Source: Molossus alvarezi (lineage: Eukaryota > Chordata > Mammalia > Chiroptera > Molossidae). From it: DNA of 64,000 bases. This document shows positions 44,856 to 56,292 of this stretch, one piece after another. The DNA is taken from assembly GCA_037176705.1 (NCBI GenBank), contig CM073898.1:36707488-36771487 (forward strand), read 5' to 3'. The notes under the pieces are model-generated. The model did not search any database. It was not told where the DNA came from and saw nothing but the letters and a program-made list of their open reading frames with translations. Positions within the stretch are counted from its first letter, which is position 1. The number at the start of each line of letters is the position of its first letter. The position numbers and the translations under genes were made by a program.

Positions 44856-46868
44856 ACCGTCCCTGTTAGACACAGCACAAGGAAGTACAAGTGGTGAGGG
44901 TTGAGGGAGAAGAAAGTTTGTGGGAGAGAAATGAGTAGCTTGGAATACTTGACTCCTGGGGAAGCAACCTAAATTACCTAAGGCAAAGTTTCCATGCTCC
45001 ATCTTTTCAACTAGAAACTCACTTCTCTTTCCCTGAGATATGAATAGCTGGTCAATGTGAAAACAAAACAGGAAGTCGGCTGCTGATCTGTCACATTACC
45101 CTTTGAGTGCAATGGAAGAACTGAGGGAGCGCTGGGACTTGGCAGCTGGATTCTTGTCAGCAAGCCATCTCTGGTTCTGTCGGCAACATTAAAAATGGTT
45201 ATTGCCTTAGGAAGTAAAGGGTAGCCTGGAGAAAATGGCCTGAAGGAAGCTAAAATGAAGCCCTGGAAAAGCAATAACATGGCAGAAAAAAGGGTAGTCA
45301 GCACAGGAACTTTGGAAACTCTTTGTTCAGAAGGTATAGTAGCTGCGGTGACAAGTTATAAAGTAAATAAGCTCACAGACATTTCAGGAAATATTTTGAA
45401 TGTCAGCACTTATTTTCCACAGTGTTACTACAACATCCTAAGAGATGAGAACTTGGGCCTTTCTTTGCCTTACTCTTAATCATATTTCCTTATGTGTAGT
45501 CATATATACACCTAATATTGGAGTAGGTATTCTAAGTTCTCACCTGCAGGACTCCATTTGGTCAAGAGGCTGCATGTGTCCTCTTGACTAGAACCTTATA
45601 CCAATCCAATTTAAACCTGAACTTAACCTATAATTTTTAAGAAAAACGAAACCAGGAAAAATAAAGGTATGGATCAAAGATTTTCTGCCAGTAGAGAAAG
45701 TGTAGAAGTAAAGCAATTAGTTTCCATAAACATATTCATTCATGAGTGCAGACAGATGAATCATTGGGACTACCCAATAAGGGAAAGGGTGCGAATGTAG
45801 GAACCAGCAATAAGAATTCATCTGCACTGAGGAGGGTTATTTGCTGATTAGTATGAGGCCTCATTTGATAGATCACAAGTAAAAGGGATAGTGACCCATT
45901 GCAACATGTTCATGTAAGCTAAGTAGTGGTGACAAAAGAAAGCCTTCTAAAGCATGCCAAAAATAAACGAGAATTTTCGCAAGTACAATGGTTGAGTGAT
46001 GCCTTCAAAATAACCATTAGCACAGGATCAGTGATTAGGGTGAATCAGTTAACCAGTATGAAGACAAAAGATGACTAAACAATAAGCAAGATCTTGGTTA
46101 CTTTACTCTGTTAATGCCAGAGAAGCAGTGGGGGGTGGGGGAGATAATATTACCCAATCCGTATTGCTGTGTCCTAGAGCCAACAGCTCCATTCCTAGCC
46201 ACTAGATCATACAAAGAAATAGAAAACAAAATAGAGATATGTGGATGAATTGATGTAAACTCATCAACTTCTTTAGAAACCATTTTCAGACCAAATTACT
46301 GAACCCTTTTTCAAAGGATTGATTTTAAATAAATTATGTCTTTGTTATGAATACACAGAAGGACCTTACTTACATATAAAATTCAGTTAGATGTGAGAAG
46401 TAACTCTGATGTCAGTTTGATCACTGTGAGACGTGGAAGATTTCCTTTCCTTGCCCTGATGATGAGTTTCACCTGGAAGTCTCTCACAAGACAGAAGAGA
46501 AAAACTCATTTCTGAAGACTGTAATTCTCCGGTACCTATGTCTCTGTAAGTGTTTTTGTGGTTATGCGAAGGGCCAAGGGCTTGATATTAGAATTAGGAT
46601 TTCTAAAGGGTCTTATGTTGATGTGTAAATTACATGGCTAAGAAGAACTAACTATTGTACACAGTTTTATTCTAAAATTCTCTTTCTAATATTCATTTTA
46701 AACACAAGAAATAAATGACAAGTGAACACTGAATTTATGCAGTAACTGGGTTCAGAATATTTACTGAAGTGTCACTCGGGAGTTGTGACAATTAACCACA
46801 ACTTATCTTGGCACTATATGCTAGTTGTTGATGAGTAAGGAAAATCTGCAGTCATTCAGTTATTTGGA
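44856..46868. other. Unassigned stretch, about 2 kb
   Basis: Non-repetitive. The part at about 44990-45330 is GC-richer and holds chance frames on both strands (97 residues minus at 45011-45304, 74 residues plus at 45255-45479). Neither has a domain, signal peptide or splice signals I can support. Confidence 0.45.
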
Positions 46869-46869
46869 A

Positions 46870-47814
46870 CTCATATATCAGATAAAAGACATAGTTCAAA
46901 TACATACAGCTCTTAAAACTCAATTATAAAAGGCAATTACCCGATTTAAAAATGGGAAGAGGATCTGAATAGACATTTCTCCAAGGGAAATATACAAATG
47001 GCCAATAAGCACATCAAAAATATTTAGCATCATTAGTCATCAAGGACATGCAAATTAAAAACTCAGTGAGATACCACTTATTACCCATAAGATGGCTATA
47101 ATCAAAAAGTTAAATAAAAACAGTGCTGATGAAGATGTGGAAAAATTGGAACCCTCATAAACTGCTGATGGGATGTAAAATGTTAGAGTCACTTTGGAAA
47201 ACAGTCTGGCATTTCCTCAAAATGCTAAATACAGAGTTACCATATGGCCCAGCAATTCTACTCCTATGCATATAACCATGAGAAATTAAACACTAAAACT
47301 TGGATATGAACACATACCAGCATCATCAGTCATAAAAGTAAAAAAAGAGAAATAACCCAAACGTTCATCAACTAACAAATGGATAAAGAAAAGATGGTGT
47401 ATCCATAGAATGGAATACTATTTGGCCATAAAAAAGGAATAAAATACTAATTTGTGTTAAAATATCAATAAAAATTGAGAACATTAGGCTAAGTGACCGA
47501 AGCTAGTTATAAAAGACCATATATTATATGATTCCATTCATATAAAATGTCCAGAGAAATTTTTTGAGACAGAGAGTAGAATAATGGCTGCTTAGGGATG
47601 GGGGGTAGAGGTGGGCAGGATGGGGGGGGTAAGGGTTAGGGTTAGGGGAGTGATATCTAAAGTGTACGGACTTTTTGAAGAGATGAAGATGAACTAAATT
47701 TCATTGTGGTGATAGTTGTGTATGTCTGAGAATACACTAAAAACACATTGAATTGTTTACTTTAAATGGGTGAAGTACAGGGTATGTGAATTACATCTCA
47801 ATAAACTATCTCAA
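46870..47814 (+). mobile_element. Old L1M-type ORF2 end and 3' UTR
   Basis: Coding end: aaactcaattataaaaggca, gaatagacatttctccaag, tggccaataagcacatc, ccatatggcccagcaattc, cccaaacgttcatcaac, catagaatggaatactattt. The G-rich 3' UTR follows, then cactaaaaacacattgaatt and tgtgaattacatctcaataa. The ORF2 reading frame is broken throughout. Confidence 0.9.
47622..47648 (+). repeat. Telomere-like G-rich tract inside the L1 3' UTR
   Basis: A run of eight G is followed by taa, ggg, tta, ggg, tta and gggg, giving about two and a half TTAGGG units and four G-runs with three-base loops, the arrangement of a telomeric G-quadruplex. Because it sits in the normally G-rich 3' UTR of this L1, local origin is more likely than telomere capture. 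Confidence 0.8.
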
Positions 47815-47866
47815 GAAAAAGAAAGAGGAGGAGGAGGAGGAAGAAGAGGAGAAAGAGGAAACAAAA
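47812..47866 (+). repeat. (GGA)n/(GAA)n polypurine tract at the L1 tail
   Basis: Aagaaaaagaaagaggagg and further ggagga units: an L1 A-tail that has turned into a purine microsatellite. Confidence 0.88.
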
Positions 47867-49200
47867 GGAAAATGTGCCACCACTCAGTTAATTCCTAACA
47901 TTTCCCACACCTGGGGAGGAGGAGGTGAAGGGGAGGAAGCAAGGCACATTCTGCCCAGCTAGGCAAATGCATTAAAACATAGCAATATAAAACAAGTAAA
48001 AGACCTCATTTTTTAGAAATTAAAAATGACTCACTGACAAGAGTTGATGTGATAGTGCCTTCATATCTGACAATAAAAGACAGGAGAGAAATAGAATGTA
48101 CAATATTTGATAAAGCATTGAACTCTAAAATATGTAAAGATATTTAGTATCAGAGACATTCAATGCAGAAAAATGTTGGCTGCTACAGATCCATCATGAT
48201 TCAATAAACCGTTTCAATTATAATTCACTTGCAATACTACACTAATTTTTTTTCCTTTGATTCATTACAAGATATACTTCTTGAACTCTCAACTAGGTTT
48301 TCAGTAGATATATAACAGTAAGAATTTTGAGACTAGAAATTGTTTTTTTTTTTTAATTAAATGAGTTAATTCTGAGTTAATTACAATAGAGGTATAACAA
48401 TTTATTGGGTGAGTAGATAATATAAATGTATTGAAACATAATGAATACTTCTCTGAACTTCATTAGGCTTTCATATACTCATTTCTATTTAATTATAACT
48501 AAATCACCACCATTTATTGCCAAGTTGGAAATACTTTCAAATAATAGCCTGCTTAATGCTGAATTAAAGCACAATCCCATGGAAGTCCTTACATAAAAAC
48601 AAATGAATTAACTAGGAATAAATTTGTCACTATAAGTACTAGAAGCGTTATTATTATTATGTCATTATTTCAATATGATATGCAGAAATATTTTAGAAAC
48701 TATAGGCTCAATAAAAAAAAAAAAAAGAGTTGTATTTTAAAAGTTAATTTTGCTGTCCTAAATGGTATCACCTATCAGTAAAGTATTTTACTTTAGACCA
48801 TTTGTCATTTGAGCCATTTTGTAAGGAATTTGTTTGGCCCCTAAATGAAGGATATTTCAAGAGCTATAGATAAAAATGAAACAACTAATCTAAAGCTATT
48901 AGGTTAAAAACATTCAGCATCATAATGAAAATCATAGTGTGCCACACTGGAAGAAAGTTTGAATGCAATTTTTTCTGTTCCAAAATATCGTTACATTTAT
49001 AGATAGGTTTACTCAGAATACTGAATTAATCAGAAATACATAAATAATAAAGAGATTGTAAGTTGATGTGTTCCATTCTGAGTTTTTTGTGTTTTTTTCC
49101 CAAAAAATATGGTATCTTCTCTAGTAAAGTATACTTACTGTAGTGTGTCAAACACACTGTGATCTCCAAGACTTAAATTTTGTCTGATAGTTTTTGTACT
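47867..49200. other. Unassigned stretch, about 1.3 kb
   Basis: AT-rich. Homopolymer runs at 48342-48353 and 48713-48726. No family or gene recognised. Confidence 0.5.
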
Positions 49201-49212
49201 CACACGCACACA

Positions 49213-49250
<38 letters not shown>
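49201..49250. repeat. (CA)n joined to (TG)n, palindromic
   Basis: A CA run on the left meets a longer GT run on the right. The 18 bases 49207-49224 are a perfect palindrome centred between 49215 and 49216, and one further mismatch lets the dyad extend. Both parts also favour Z-DNA. Confidence 0.93.
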
Positions 49251-49252
<2 letters not shown>

Positions 49253-49640
49253 GAAGTGGAGGTGGTTTATTTGGAAGTTGGAGGGAAAATACCAAAATAT
49301 CAGGAGAAGGAGGGTGGAGAAGGGAACCAACAAAGAATATGTTTTCCAACCAGCTACCACTGAGGGAGACTAGAACATATCCCACAGGGGTCCTGGGGAA
49401 CAGTACAGAATACAGAGGGGAATGCGAGGAAGCTGGGGTGATAACACCTGCTAGCAGAGGGGCCTTTCAGTCTTCAGAGAAAGCTCTCAGGCAGAGATGG
49501 AGAACTCAGTGGGAAAGGAGCTGGGAGAACTAACATGTAAGGCCTGCAAGATAAAGGTGGGTGCCATCAGCATTTCCTACCACTTATCTGCCAAGTTTTG
49601 CTTGTTTTTTTTTTAGGTAAAATTGGTATAAAACATCATG
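49251..49640. other. Unassigned GC-richer stretch
   Basis: About 49250-49600 is richer in G and purines than its surroundings and non-repetitive. Its frames (64 residues at 49339-49533) show no domain. Confidence 0.4.
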
Positions 49641-49650
49641 TAAGTTTCCA

Positions 49651-49798
49651 GTGAAAGGTTACCAGTTCAATTTCCAGTCAGGGCACATGCCCAGGTTGCA
49701 GGCTCGATCCCCAGTAGGGGACATGTGGGAAGCAGCTGATCGATGTTTCTATCTTTCCCTTTCTCTCTCTCTAAAAAATCAATTAAAACATATTTAAA
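49651..49798 (+). mobile_element. Ves SINE, 5'-truncated
   Basis: Starts inside the head (aggttaccagttcaatttcc, the B-box region), then gggcacatgcccaggttgc, cgatccccagtagggg, the pyrimidine-rich body and a ctaaaaaatcaattaaaac tail. The A-box half is missing. Confidence 0.88.
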
Positions 49799-49799
49799 C

Positions 49800-49802
<3 letters not shown>

Positions 49803-49838
<36 letters not shown>
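49803..49838 (+). repeat. (TG)n microsatellite at the SINE tail
   Basis: About eighteen uninterrupted units directly after the SINE A-rich tail. Confidence 0.95.
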
Positions 49839-51233
49839 ACTTAATTACTTAGGTCTCAGTCATCAATAAGTGTGATTTGCTAATAGACTGGAGCCGCATT
49901 ACACTCAGGCCTCAATGCCTGAGTGTTGGTAAAGCCCTCATCATTGCACACTGCAGGGATCTGGGTGGTATAGTCAAACAAGGGTTTCTCTATCCTCCTT
50001 GGTCTCCAGCAACCAGAGGTTTCTGCTGGTCATTTCTCTCTTCTGAAATGGTTTGTTTTTCCCCTTGCATTTTAGGTAACATTCAATTTGCTACCCTGTT
50101 TAACTTCCTGATTTTTAACTGAATGTAACTATTATTGAGACCCTGACCTCCTAAAGTCTCTTTCTGCTTCCCTGAATTGGAATCCTATGTAGCGATTTAC
50201 TGAATCCCTCGGGTTGAGTCCCTTCTCCTGACATCCTCTTTCTCCATATCTGTCTTTTGAAGATCTATGCCCCAGTAAGTCCAGGTTTAAACATGCCAGC
50301 CACAGGCAGGGTTATCCTCTCTCTTCTCCTCTTCATTCTCCATCACTGTCCTTCTAAATCAAAGCAAGCCCAGTTAACACAATGCTGTGATGAATATGTT
50401 TAGGTATGAATATTCTCAACACCTTGCGAGGTCCTCAGGACTCATTCTTTGTGTTTATCATGAAGCAGTCAGACAATATCAAGCAAGCTTGCGTTGCATG
50501 CAGATGAAAATAATATGAGGCAAAAGCATTTGGGAGGCATAGAAAAATATTGAGGCCAGATAGAACAATTTTGAAAGTTTGTCTTTCCTATGTATGTTTG
50601 ATAAAACTGAATGGCATGAAAGTCAAAGAAGAAAATGAGTCATGGTAAGCAGTCAAAAAATATTGAATGAATGGGTTAATAGTGAATGAATGAAGTAGTG
50701 ACTGTTGTTGCCATTACAGGATAATTCTACCAAAATGTGATTTAAAAGAATTCCAAAATATAGTTCAAAGCAAATGTAAGAGTTAGTAACATACTGGGAG
50801 ATGCAGCAGTAACAATGGAAGAAATGGATTCTAGTACATCTAGTATTTTGCCATATAAAGGTAATTATCTATGTTTCTTGAGATATTGGTGGATACATTT
50901 GCATAGATACCCCCTGAAACTTTGCTATTTGGATATTTCAGATGTAGATATCTTGCTTTTCTTCTTTGAAAAAAAAAAAATAAGATGTAGGTATTCAGAA
51001 CACACCCATCAGTCTGCTATTATCTAAATATTTCTCATTCTTTGGCTTTTCCAAATATCCTCATCAGAATTCCAAGGTACACTTACTAAGTAATGCATTC
51101 CACTTAATCATACCCCTGTGTCTATCTGATCTACAAATTCTGTTGTCTTAAAAAAAAAAAAAAAAAAAAAAAACAGACTCTCCCATAATGGGAAAATAAA
51201 TTAATTCTATAAGAAAGCAAAGGATGAGAATTA
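49839..51233. other. Unassigned stretch, about 1.4 kb
   Basis: Non-repetitive apart from an A-run at 51150-51173. The 81-residue frame at 49877-50122 has no family features. Confidence 0.5.
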
Positions 51234-51234
51234 T

Positions 51235-51440
51235 AATTAGGACTTGGAGCCTTAAATTTCAAATCTTTCGCTCAATCTGGGGTTCAGTGACCTGTGGAAG
51301 ATTATTTAACTTCTTTTAAACCCCTTCTGTAAAATAAAGATACTGGTCCCTGTATTAAAAGTTTGTTGCGGTAAACTCAGTAATGCAAATAAAGGCAGCA
51401 CTGCAACTGTTGTGTGGTGAGTGCTCCATAGGGTTAGTTA
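51235..51440 (+). mobile_element. MIR SINE, diverged
   Basis: MIR blocks can be followed: gacttggagccttaaatttc, gtgacctgtggaagattatt, taacttcttttaaacccc, tctgtaaaataaagatactg and gcaactgttgtgtggtgagt. Confidence 0.6.
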
Positions 51441-51554
51441 GTGTTTTGTCATTCTTAATGGCTCTCGAAAACAGGGACGTGCCACAGTGTCTCATTTGTT
51501 GCTAAAACAATTGCGTGCTAGAAAACACAGACTTGGGAATATTCACAGTCAGTT

Positions 51555-51715
51555 ATCCAAATATAATTTTTGTAACATTTCATTTTGATGTAATTTCAAA
51601 TTTACAGTTAATTTAATAGTGCAAAGGGCCATCATATACACTTTACAACGATTCACCAATTGTGTATATTTTGTCCTGTTTGCTTATGATTCTCTTTCTG
51701 ACTTTGTTTGTGTGT
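51555..51715 (-). mobile_element. Old L1M-type 3' region fragment
   Basis: Reversed L1: attttgatgtaatttcaaat, ttacagttaatttaatag, tgcaaagggccatcatatac, cgattcaccaattgtgtata and ttttgtcctgtttgc, as in old L1M 3' regions, which commonly carry the ta/ca microsatellite that follows here. Confidence 0.68.
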
Positions 51716-52050
51716 GTGTGTATATATATACACACACATATACATAATATATAGTTATATATAATATTTGTTTATTTATATTTATATATAATTCATATAT
51801 ATGTATAACATATAGTGTGTATACATGTATATTATATATACATTGTATGTATATTATATATAACTATATATAATATATTGTTTATTCATATTTATATATA
51901 TGCATATTATATAGTGTGTATATATGTATGTGTATTATATATATTGCATGTATATTATATATAATATGCTACATTATATATAATCTATTGTTTATATTTA
52001 TATATAATTATTAGTTATATATAATTTTATATAATAGTTTACAAAATAAT
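51711..52050. repeat. AT-rich tandem repeat, unit about 109 bp, 2.6 copies
   Basis: Beyond simple TA runs there is a longer period. Units start at 51756, 51865 and 51975, each with tatatataat followed shortly by attgtttat-like sequence. Copies one and two also share an internal tagtgtgtata block and a tgtatattatatata end. The spacings are 109 and 110 bases, and the third copy is partial (to about 52040). Confidence 0.75.
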
Positions 52051-52074
52051 TATAATTTTTGTAACTTTTCATTT

Positions 52075-52395
52075 TGAGTTGTACCTTCATGGTAAATTCC
52101 TAGAAGTAGGATTTCTGAGTCAAAAAGTAAAGCTACATTTGTAGGTTTATTTAGATTTTGCAAAACTCCTTTCCATGATGGTTGTACCAATTTGCATTTT
52201 CACCAGTAAAAGATGAGTCTACCTATTTTCCCACAGCCTCACCTACAATGTATCATAGGGCTTTTAAATTTGTGTTAGTGTGATAGTTTAGAAATGGTAT
52301 CATGGTATGGTTCTTATGATCAGTAACGAACATCTTGCAGTACGTTTAAGGGCCATTTCTATATATTTTATATGAACTGTCTATGTTCACTGCCT
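52075..52395 (-). mobile_element. Old L1 ORF2 fragment, reverse orientation
   Basis: Reversed ORF2 end: aaattcctagaagtaggatt, gttgtaccaatttgcatttt, ttttcccacagcctcacc, catcttgcagtacgtttaag and atatgaactgtctatgttc. It may belong to the same old element as 51555-51715, separated by the expanded microsatellite. Confidence 0.8.
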
Positions 52396-53985
52396 GTTTT
52401 TCTGAGAAGCTACGATGTTGTATGTTCTACTCTTCCTACACCTACTTGTCTCCTGCTGTGGATCACTTCAGGCGTTTCAGAAAGCAATGACAGCAGTCAT
52501 CAATATCTACAACTAAAACAAAAACAATCAAAGGACACACCGTTCTTCAGATGCCTCCATTCTTTTTAGCATGGATTTATGTACAGAAATGGCAAAAACA
52601 GCCAAAAGATTAGAGTGGTTTTTAAAGTTACCTAAGATAGATGAATAATTTAATCAGAATATTTTATTTTTTATTGGATTTATTGGGGTATAAATCAGTA
52701 ACTTACTTAGAATATTTTAAGATGGTCTTGCATTACAGACAAATAAGAAGGATTAGAACATTTTGGAAAACCTAAGAAAATATGATAGAAAATTCTGGAT
52801 ATTTTATATGTTCTTGAAATATTTCATCTTCTAAAGCTCTCAACTGATAAGCTTAATGTTTCAAATGTCTACTTTCTCTTTCTAACCCCAATCACTTTAT
52901 GTTATTTAATCTCTAAGAAGTTTTAGAAACAATTAAGAGAACACCTTTACTGGTAGTAAATCATCTAGTAACTGTCACGGTTGTTCTTGCCTTTTCAATT
53001 TGTACTCATTTTATTATGCCGTAGTAGTAGAAGTTCTGATTATTATAAAGGTGGTAAGTTATAGTGGGATTTACTCACATTTATAGATGGCATCTATTCA
53101 GTTTGGGAACAGCAATAGGATTAACCAAACAGAAAGAAAGAGGACATCACAAAAACAGATTGCCATGTGCTCAGACAATTAAATGGCCATTATCAATTGT
53201 CTTAATCAACTAATTTGTCTGAATGTCTGCAAGTAGGCCTGGAGTCATTGCTAGGATCTGGGATTTGTGGGGAAAGCAGAGAAGGTGATCCCTCAACTGC
53301 ATCATTAGTACCTCCCAAATTCACACCTCTGCAGAAGTGCATTCTGGGATTATCTACCCAAATGCGGGGTACAGACATGATACTTCAGAGAAAGACTGCC
53401 TTGAAAATGTCTTTCATTTACATTTTCTCATAATAACACATAATTCTTTTCTTAAATAAAGGAAACTAAATATCCTTAACTTGTTCCCCCAGTTTTAGTT
53501 CCCCTACTTCCACACGATGAAGTCATCAGAATGGGTGAATCCTTTCAGACTTTCTTCTATGCATACTCACATGTATATCTACTCCCATATTCTTTCCATC
53601 ATCCAGGGCACCTAAAAACAGATCAGCCTGGGGCAATTCAAATTGTGCACCCAGCCATAACCCTTATTTTACCCAAGTTGATTTAAGTGAAACACAACAC
53701 ACACACAGTTCAATGAAGACTAAAATAAACTAAAGAGGGATTCTCTGTGGTTTGCAATGTGAGAGTGTGGAGAGGGCTATGCTTTATCTCCCCAATGGTA
53801 AGAGTGGTCGAGGTGCCAAGTGGGGAGGTCGACTTGTAAGTTATTCCTCCTCTTTTTTCTGTTTCCCTATCTTTACAAAATTCCAGTAGGATAGCTTTCT
53901 GAAAGTCAATTTGGAGTCAATCCTGGAATTAAAAGGCTTCCAATATAGATGACAGATGGCAATGCTTGCTCTCCATTTGGATATT
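52396..53985. other. Unassigned stretch, about 1.6 kb
   Basis: A short L1-like scrap may lie at 52665-52700 (tattggatttattggggtat). The part 53150-53230 (ggccattatcaattgtct, taatcaactaatttgtctg) has a TAAT- and CAATTG-rich texture seen in many developmental enhancers, but nothing else supports that role. Confidence 0.4.
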
Positions 53986-54042
53986 TGTTGTTGTTGTTAT
54001 TATTATTTTATTATTATTATTAATTATTATTATTATTATTAC
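53986..54042 (+). repeat. (TTG)n/(TTA)n microsatellite
   Basis: Four ttg units pass into about fourteen tta/att units with small interruptions. Confidence 0.93.
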
Positions 54043-54190
54043 AGAAGTACTGTTCTCCAAGAAGACAACTCACAATACCATTACAATGCCAAATTCAGTG
54101 ATAGAACACCTTTTAGTGAAATACTCGACCCAAAACTTCATTATAAAACCAACTTTTTTACAGTCCCTACGTACATATCCAAACACACAA

Positions 54191-54439
54191 AGTTTTTTTT
54201 TTTATCCTCACCCGAGGACACTTTTCCATTTTTTGTACAGATAGAGTGGGAGGGAGAGAGAGGAAGGGAGAGAGAGAGAAACATCGACGTGAAGGGACAC
54301 ATCGAGTGGCCGCCACCCGCACGACCAACCAGGGCCGGGGACAAACTGCAACCAAAGTACATGCCCTTAGCGGGAACCGAACCCGGGTCTCTCCGGACCG
54401 CAGGCCGACGCTCTAACCGCTGAGCCAAACTGGCCAGGG
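54191..54439 (-). mobile_element. Ves SINE, long subtype, young-looking
   Basis: Complete reversed Ves from the tail (tatcctcacccgaggacac) to the head end (aaactggccagggc). Flanks 54179-54190 and 54440-54451 are identical (ccaaacacacaa) and the similarity continues into the tail. B-box and A-box are intact, so this is the least diverged copy here and probably the most recent insertion. Confidence 0.97.
54373..54427 (-). promoter_or_regulatory. RNA polymerase III internal promoter of the Ves SINE
   Basis: The B-box lies at 54373-54383 (GGTTCGGTTCC in sense) and the A-box region at 54411-54427 (TGGCTCAGCGGTTAGAG in sense). Their spacing is that of a tRNA gene. Transcription would run toward lower coordinates. 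Whether it is used is unknown. Confidence 0.75.
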
Positions 54440-54451
54440 CCAAACACACAA

Positions 54452-55638
54452 GTTTTAACTAGTGATTTAATTTCTCCTTCAAAGCTGTGGGTGAGCACAC
54501 TTCAGGTACCAATACAGGAGAATGCCAGGAATGCTGCCCCGTTTGAGTTGAGATCCTGAAACCTAATCCGGTATCATGAGCCCGGCAGCCCCCTTGGAGC
54601 AGCTCCCAGATTTGAGCTTCAGTTAGAGTCCTCTCCACTGGCTGTCTGAAGTGACAGCTGAGATCCAGGGCCCCTAATCCCGTTTGCTTCTTTTGTTCCG
54701 ATTTTCAGCACTGTATGATTAAAGCTATTTTGTATTATATTCGGAAAGAAAAGAAAAGTAGAGAGATAAAGTCATTTGCAAAAGGCTCAGGTGCTCAAGG
54801 GCAGAGGAAGGTGCCTGAATCCACAGAGGGCTTGGCAAGCTCTCTGCTGCTGCAATTGTCCTGAAACAACACAGATGGGCTGTATGTGAGGTGATAAAAT
54901 GCTTGGGAAGGTGAAATGATTCCCGAGGAGAGGAGCCGGCTATGGCAAATAAGGCATTACATTGGCAAAAGAAGTGAAAATTAAAACACAAACTCACTGG
55001 GGCCACTGAGAATATACAACCCCCAAGTGCCCAACAATTTTGGATGGCTTAAATGATTTTAATAGATTACTAAAAGAGACAAATGTACTTACACGGATCA
55101 GTACTTAAATCATTTTGCTTTATTCTTCTTTCTATATCTTATTAAAGATAACTGTATATGCAGCAGCCCCTCGATTTATATAAAACAAAATCAGAACACT
55201 GGCACAACAAAGGGAACACCAAAAACTGGAGGCAACATGCAGTGCATTTCAACCTAAGTGTTGTTTAGAGATAATTGTATATTCAATTAAAATTATATGA
55301 AATAATCCAGAGATTCTGTTTATTTTTTTACCAGTATCCCCCCCAAGGTAGCATCTTACAAAGTTACGGTACAAGATCACATCCAGAATCTGGACATTGG
55401 TGCAGTAAAGATACAGAACGATTTCAACATCACTAAGATCCTTGGCCATGCAATGCATTCTAAATCCCCAGATCAAAAGATCTTACATGTATTGGCTTAT
55501 CAGATTAAATATAAAGCACAGCGCTAAGAACCAAAACAGACTCATGTATATATAAGAATATGTTGGCTGCTGCCAAGGAACTAAAAATACAGTTGTGTAG
55601 AATGCATGTAAATTTGCAGTTAACAATACCTGGCACCA
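54452..55638. other. Unassigned, partly GC-richer stretch
   Basis: From 54455 to about 55010 the sequence is non-repetitive and less AT-rich than the window as a whole, without an open frame of note apart from a 93-residue minus-strand one (54725-55006) that has no domain. It is a candidate conserved non-coding segment. The remainder to 55638 is AT-rich and unassigned. Confidence 0.4.
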
Positions 55639-55639
55639 A

Positions 55640-55818
55640 GAGTTATGGTGGGAATTAATATTTACTGAGCACCTTTTCTGCATGGAGCACATATATATTA
55701 TACTTTAATCTTCACAGCCTTTGAGATGAGTATAATTATTTTCCCCACTTTACAGATGAGGAAATGCAATTCTTGCAGTTAGTAATACATGGAGCTAGAA
55801 TTTAAACCTGTTTAGACA
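55640..55818 (-). mobile_element. MIR SINE, reverse orientation
   Basis: Clear reversed MIR: aatatttactgagcacctt, catggagcacatat, tttaatcttcacagcc, gatgagtataattattttcc, ccactttacagatgagga and gcagttagtaatacatggag. Confidence 0.92.
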
Positions 55819-56149
55819 ACATGTGTCAAAAAATGAAATTGCGAAAACAGAGATCTCTGAAGAACTCTCGGGATAAATACCCAGAAACTGTAAAATTTAG
55901 ATCCCACTCAAAGTGTAAATGGAATCTAGTTAGATGAAGAGGATAAGAGATGGACCCCAGAAAAAGGGAAAAGGGGTAAGAAAGCAAAAAGAATGATCAG
56001 GAGATAATGCCTAAAGGAGTTTTTCTAGAAACTGTTGGTAGGATAGGGAGAGAAAAAATAAATGTTTGCATTGGTTCCATGAGACTAAATTAGAGAAGCC
56101 ATTATATTAAAATGATAGTGATGCAATAAATAAATAGAAATAATGACAG
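55819..56149. other. Unassigned stretch
   Basis: Purine-rich in places (55930-56060). Nothing recognised. Confidence 0.5.
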
Positions 56150-56292
56150 CTACTCATGCTGTGGCAGACCACATTCTTAGGATTTACATGCATTACCTCA
56201 TTTATATTGCTCAATAACCTTTTCTATAATCACCTCAAACTCTGTGGATTAATAGAAATACTGTTACTACAATTAGTAAAGTATGTATTTTT
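56150..56292 (-). mobile_element. MIR SINE fragment, reverse orientation
   Basis: Blocks actcatgctgtggcagac, ggatttacatgcattacctc, atttatattgctcaataacc fit a reversed MIR. The ccattttacagatgagg core is lost. Confidence 0.6.

Noticed and set aside
45011..45304. 97-residue minus-strand frame with a hydrophobic start, resembling a signal peptide
   Set aside because: The hydrophobic stretch alone is weak evidence. No family, splice site or promoter supports it, and an unrelated frame overlaps on the other strand.
47629..47648. Interstitial telomere or chromosome-fusion scar
   Set aside because: Only about two and a half TTAGGG units, placed inside a G-rich L1 3' UTR with L1 sequence continuing on both sides. 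Local mutation is the simpler explanation.
53956..54423. 155-residue open frame, the longest in the window
   Set aside because: It runs through the (TTG)n/(TTA)n tract and into the reversed Ves SINE, so its residues come from repeat sequence. It has no domain and no splice context.
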